A stretch of DNA of 64,000 bases. Source: Rhabdophis nuchalis. Taxonomy: Eukaryota > Chordata > Lepidosauria > Squamata > Natricidae. Below, piece by piece: positions 62,701-64,000 of the stretch. The translations under genes and the position numbers were made by a program. The first letter of the stretch is position 1. Each line of letters begins with the position of its first letter. The notes beneath the pieces were generated by a model. That model had not been told where the DNA came from. It ran no database searches and worked only from the letters and a program-made list of their open reading frames with translations. Location of the stretch: positions 242,008,167 through 242,072,166 of the forward strand of contig CM077643.1 in assembly GCA_039707465.1 (NCBI GenBank), written 5' to 3'.

Positions 62701-64000
62701 GCTCAGATCAACCAATTGACTGCTTTTTCAGCTTCTACATCCCAGACAGCATCCAATATGTGTTTCTCATTCGAATTTGAGCTCTGGATCCAAATTTGCA
62801 ATTGCTGTCTAAATTGAGTTCTTTTGCAAATTCTGAGATAACACTGCTACAGTTTTCTGATATACGCCTTGCTGTAACTTATCAGGGAAAGCTCAGATCA
62901 ACCAGTTGACTGCTTTTTCAGCTTCTACATCCCAGACAGCATCCAATATATGTTTCTCGTTAGAAGGTGAGCTCTGGATCCAAATATGCAGTCCCTGGCT
63001 AAATTGAGTTCTTTCGCCAATTCTGCTAACATTTTGCTGTAACTTCTCAGGGAAAGCCCAGATCAACCAATCGGCGGTTTTTCAGCTTCTGCATCCGAGA
63101 CAGCATCCAATATGTGTTTCTCGTTCGAATTTGAGCTCTGGATCCAAATTTGCAGTCCCTAGCTAAATTGAGTTCTTTTGCTAATTGTGAGATAACACTT
63201 TGCTGTAACTTGTCAGGGAAGGCTCAGATCAACCAATCGACTGCTTTTTCAGCTTCTGCATCCCAGACAGCATCCAATATGTGTTTCTCGTTCGAATTTG
63301 AGCTCTGGATCCAAATTTGCAATTGCTGTCTAAATTGAGTTCTTTTGCCAATTCTGAGATAACACTGCTACAGTTTTCTGATATATGCCTTGCTGTAACT
63401 TCTCAGGGAAAGCTCAGATCAACCAATTGACAGCTTTTTCAGCTTCTACATCACAGACAGCATCCAATATATGTTTGTCGTTAGAAGTTGAACTCTGGAT
63501 CCAAATTTGCAGTCCCTGGCTAAATTGAGTTCTTTTGCTAATTCTGAGATAACACTTTGCTGTAACTTCTCAGAGGAAGCTCAGATCAACCAATTGACTG
63601 CTTTTTCAGTTTTTGCATCCCAGACAGCATCCAAAATGTGTTTCTCGTTTGAATTTGAGCTCTGGATCCAAATTTGCAATTGCTGTCTAAATTGAGTTCT
63701 TTTGCCAATTCTGAGATACACTTTGCTGTAACTTCTCAGGGAAAGCTCAGATCAACGAAGTGACTGCTTTTTCAGCTTCTGCATACCAGACAGCATCCAA
63801 TATGTGTTTGTCATTCGAATTTGAGCTCTGGATCCAAATTTGCAATTGCTGTCTAAATTGAGTTCTTTTGCAAATTCTGAGATAACACTGCTACAGTTTT
63901 CTGATATACGCCTTGCTGTAACTTATCAGGGAAAGCTCAGATCAACCAGTTGACTGCTTTTTCAGCTTCTACATCCCAGACAGCATCCAATATATGTTTC
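59744..64000 (+). repeat. Distant copy of 26.08-30.17 kb block (33.66 kb offset)
   Basis: Starts: F 59744, G 59911, C 60077, C 60267, C' 60457, B 60647, D 60811, E 60978, F 61168, G 61335, C 61501, C 61691, C/E 61881, F 62071, G 62238 (167 bp), C 62405, C 62595, C' 62785, B 62975, D 63139, E 63306, F 63496, G 63663, C' 63829 (cut by the window end). The first 23 monomers match 26082-30165 in order, including the C/E hybrid and 'cttttctttaac'. About ten differences were noticed in 4.08 kb, among them 'gatatgcgcc' (60457), 'gtaatttctc' (61501), an extra base in G 62238 and 'gaaagcccag' (62975). Confidence 0.91.

Larger units (their letters stand above)
1..64000 (+). repeat. Satellite DNA array, ~361 tandem monomers of 164-191 bp
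   Basis: Every 164-191 bases the window returns to the same box, GAGCTCTGGATCC, in which a SacI site and a BamHI site are one base apart. I followed these boxes from base 1 to base 64000 without finding an inverted monomer, a foreign insertion or a non-repeat gap; both window ends lie inside a monomer. Consecutive monomers share most of their sequence but fall into recurring classes (A, B, C, C', D, E, F, G) set in higher-order repeats whose copies look almost identical. Nucleosome-length monomers and HOR organisation are the known hallmark of centromeric satellites (human alpha satellite 171 bp, Arabidopsis 178 bp). A centromeric role here is inferred. A pericentromeric or sex-chromosome heterochromatin array is the main alternative. 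No monomer length seen in quantity is a multiple of three, so no reading frame survives across monomers. Confidence 0.97.

Noticed and set aside
712..63695. Recurring reading frames of 60-74 codons on the + strand at each D- or F-type monomer
   Set aside because: They start at TTG/ATG within the repeat, end at a stop in the next monomer, and recur only because the satellite recurs. Monomer lengths are not multiples of three, there is no Shine-Dalgarno, Kozak or promoter context, no protein family is recognisable, and single-base variants break them freely.
1..64000. CRISPR array
   Set aside because: There is no alternation of a short constant repeat with unique spacers. The entire 164-191 bp unit is repeated, with class-specific variants, and there are no cas genes.
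1..64000. Tandemly arrayed gene or protein-coding minisatellite (silk, mucin or Balbiani-ring type)
   Set aside because: Coding repeats keep multiples of three and an open frame. Here lengths are 164, 166, 167, 190 and 191 bp and every frame is stopped in nearly every monomer on both strands.
1..64000. Transposable element or LTR insertion within the array
   Set aside because: Every interval between TGGATCC boxes (one is TAGATCC at 59744) has a satellite length from 164 to 191 bp. No extra sequence, target-site duplication or terminal repeat was found.
1..64000. Assignment to a named satellite, such as one of the ~190-bp avian centromere repeats
   Set aside because: Length alone is not evidence. 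I could not match the sequence to any satellite I know, so no species or family name is given.

Overview
The whole 64 kb window is one uninterrupted, head-to-tail satellite DNA array. I walked it from one TGGATCC box to the next and counted about 361 monomers by eye, all in the same orientation. They fall into discrete lengths of 164, 166, 167, 190 and 191 bp (mean about 177 bp), with a few 165-, 168-, 188- and 189-bp variants. I found no protein-coding gene, RNA gene, transposon, CRISPR array or unique sequence. The short reading frames (about 60-95 codons) recur only because the repeat recurs.

Organism: this is eukaryotic, very probably a centromeric or pericentromeric (or other constitutive heterochromatin) array. 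Nucleosome-sized monomers, multi-kb higher-order repeats (HORs) and near-identity between copies are typical of such arrays in animals and plants. One 190-bp monomer counted base by base is 61% A+T (66 T, 50 A, 43 C, 31 G) with 2 CpG against about 7 expected. Many differences between monomer classes are CpG to TpG/CpA changes. That points to a germline with CpG methylation (vertebrate or plant more likely than fly or nematode). I do not recognise the satellite and cannot name the species.

Monomer classes are defined from the T of TGGATCC. A = 191 bp; B = 164; C and C' = 190; D = 167; E = 190; F = 167; G = 166. A, C, C' and E carry a 24-25 bp internal module that B, D, F and G lack. The commonest HOR is D-E-F-G-C(n)-C'-B with n = 0-4. 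It is 1,234 bp when n = 1 (16360-17593 and 29476-30709), 1,424 bp when n = 2 and 1,044 bp when n = 0.

Layout: 1-3308 is a different HOR, A-B-C'-B-D-D (1,043 bp), in about three copies. 3309-7414 is a mosaic leading into D-E-F-G-C repeats. 7415-12776 is a 2,681-bp, 15-monomer HOR in two tandem copies. 12777-20250 is a mosaic with hybrid monomers and a block re-used 4,817 bp apart. 20251-27148 holds a 3,530-bp tandem duplication. 27149-33723 is mostly D-E-F-G-C repeats. 33724-49345 is rich in a linked-variant subfamily (here 'alpha'). Two ~4.1 kb segments at 37191-41293 and 49438-53540 match at a 12,247-bp offset. 53567-55298 is a further tandem copy of 51836-53566. 55299-59743 is the least regular part, with many A-type, hybrid and indel-bearing monomers. 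59744-63828 repeats 26082-30165 monomer for monomer (23 monomers) across 33.66 kb.

Nothing here works together as genes do. The biology is array evolution: local tandem duplication, in-register recombination that creates hybrid monomers, and transfer of multi-kb blocks. Classes, boundaries and offsets come from reading the sequence. Centromere function, transcription and methylation are inference.
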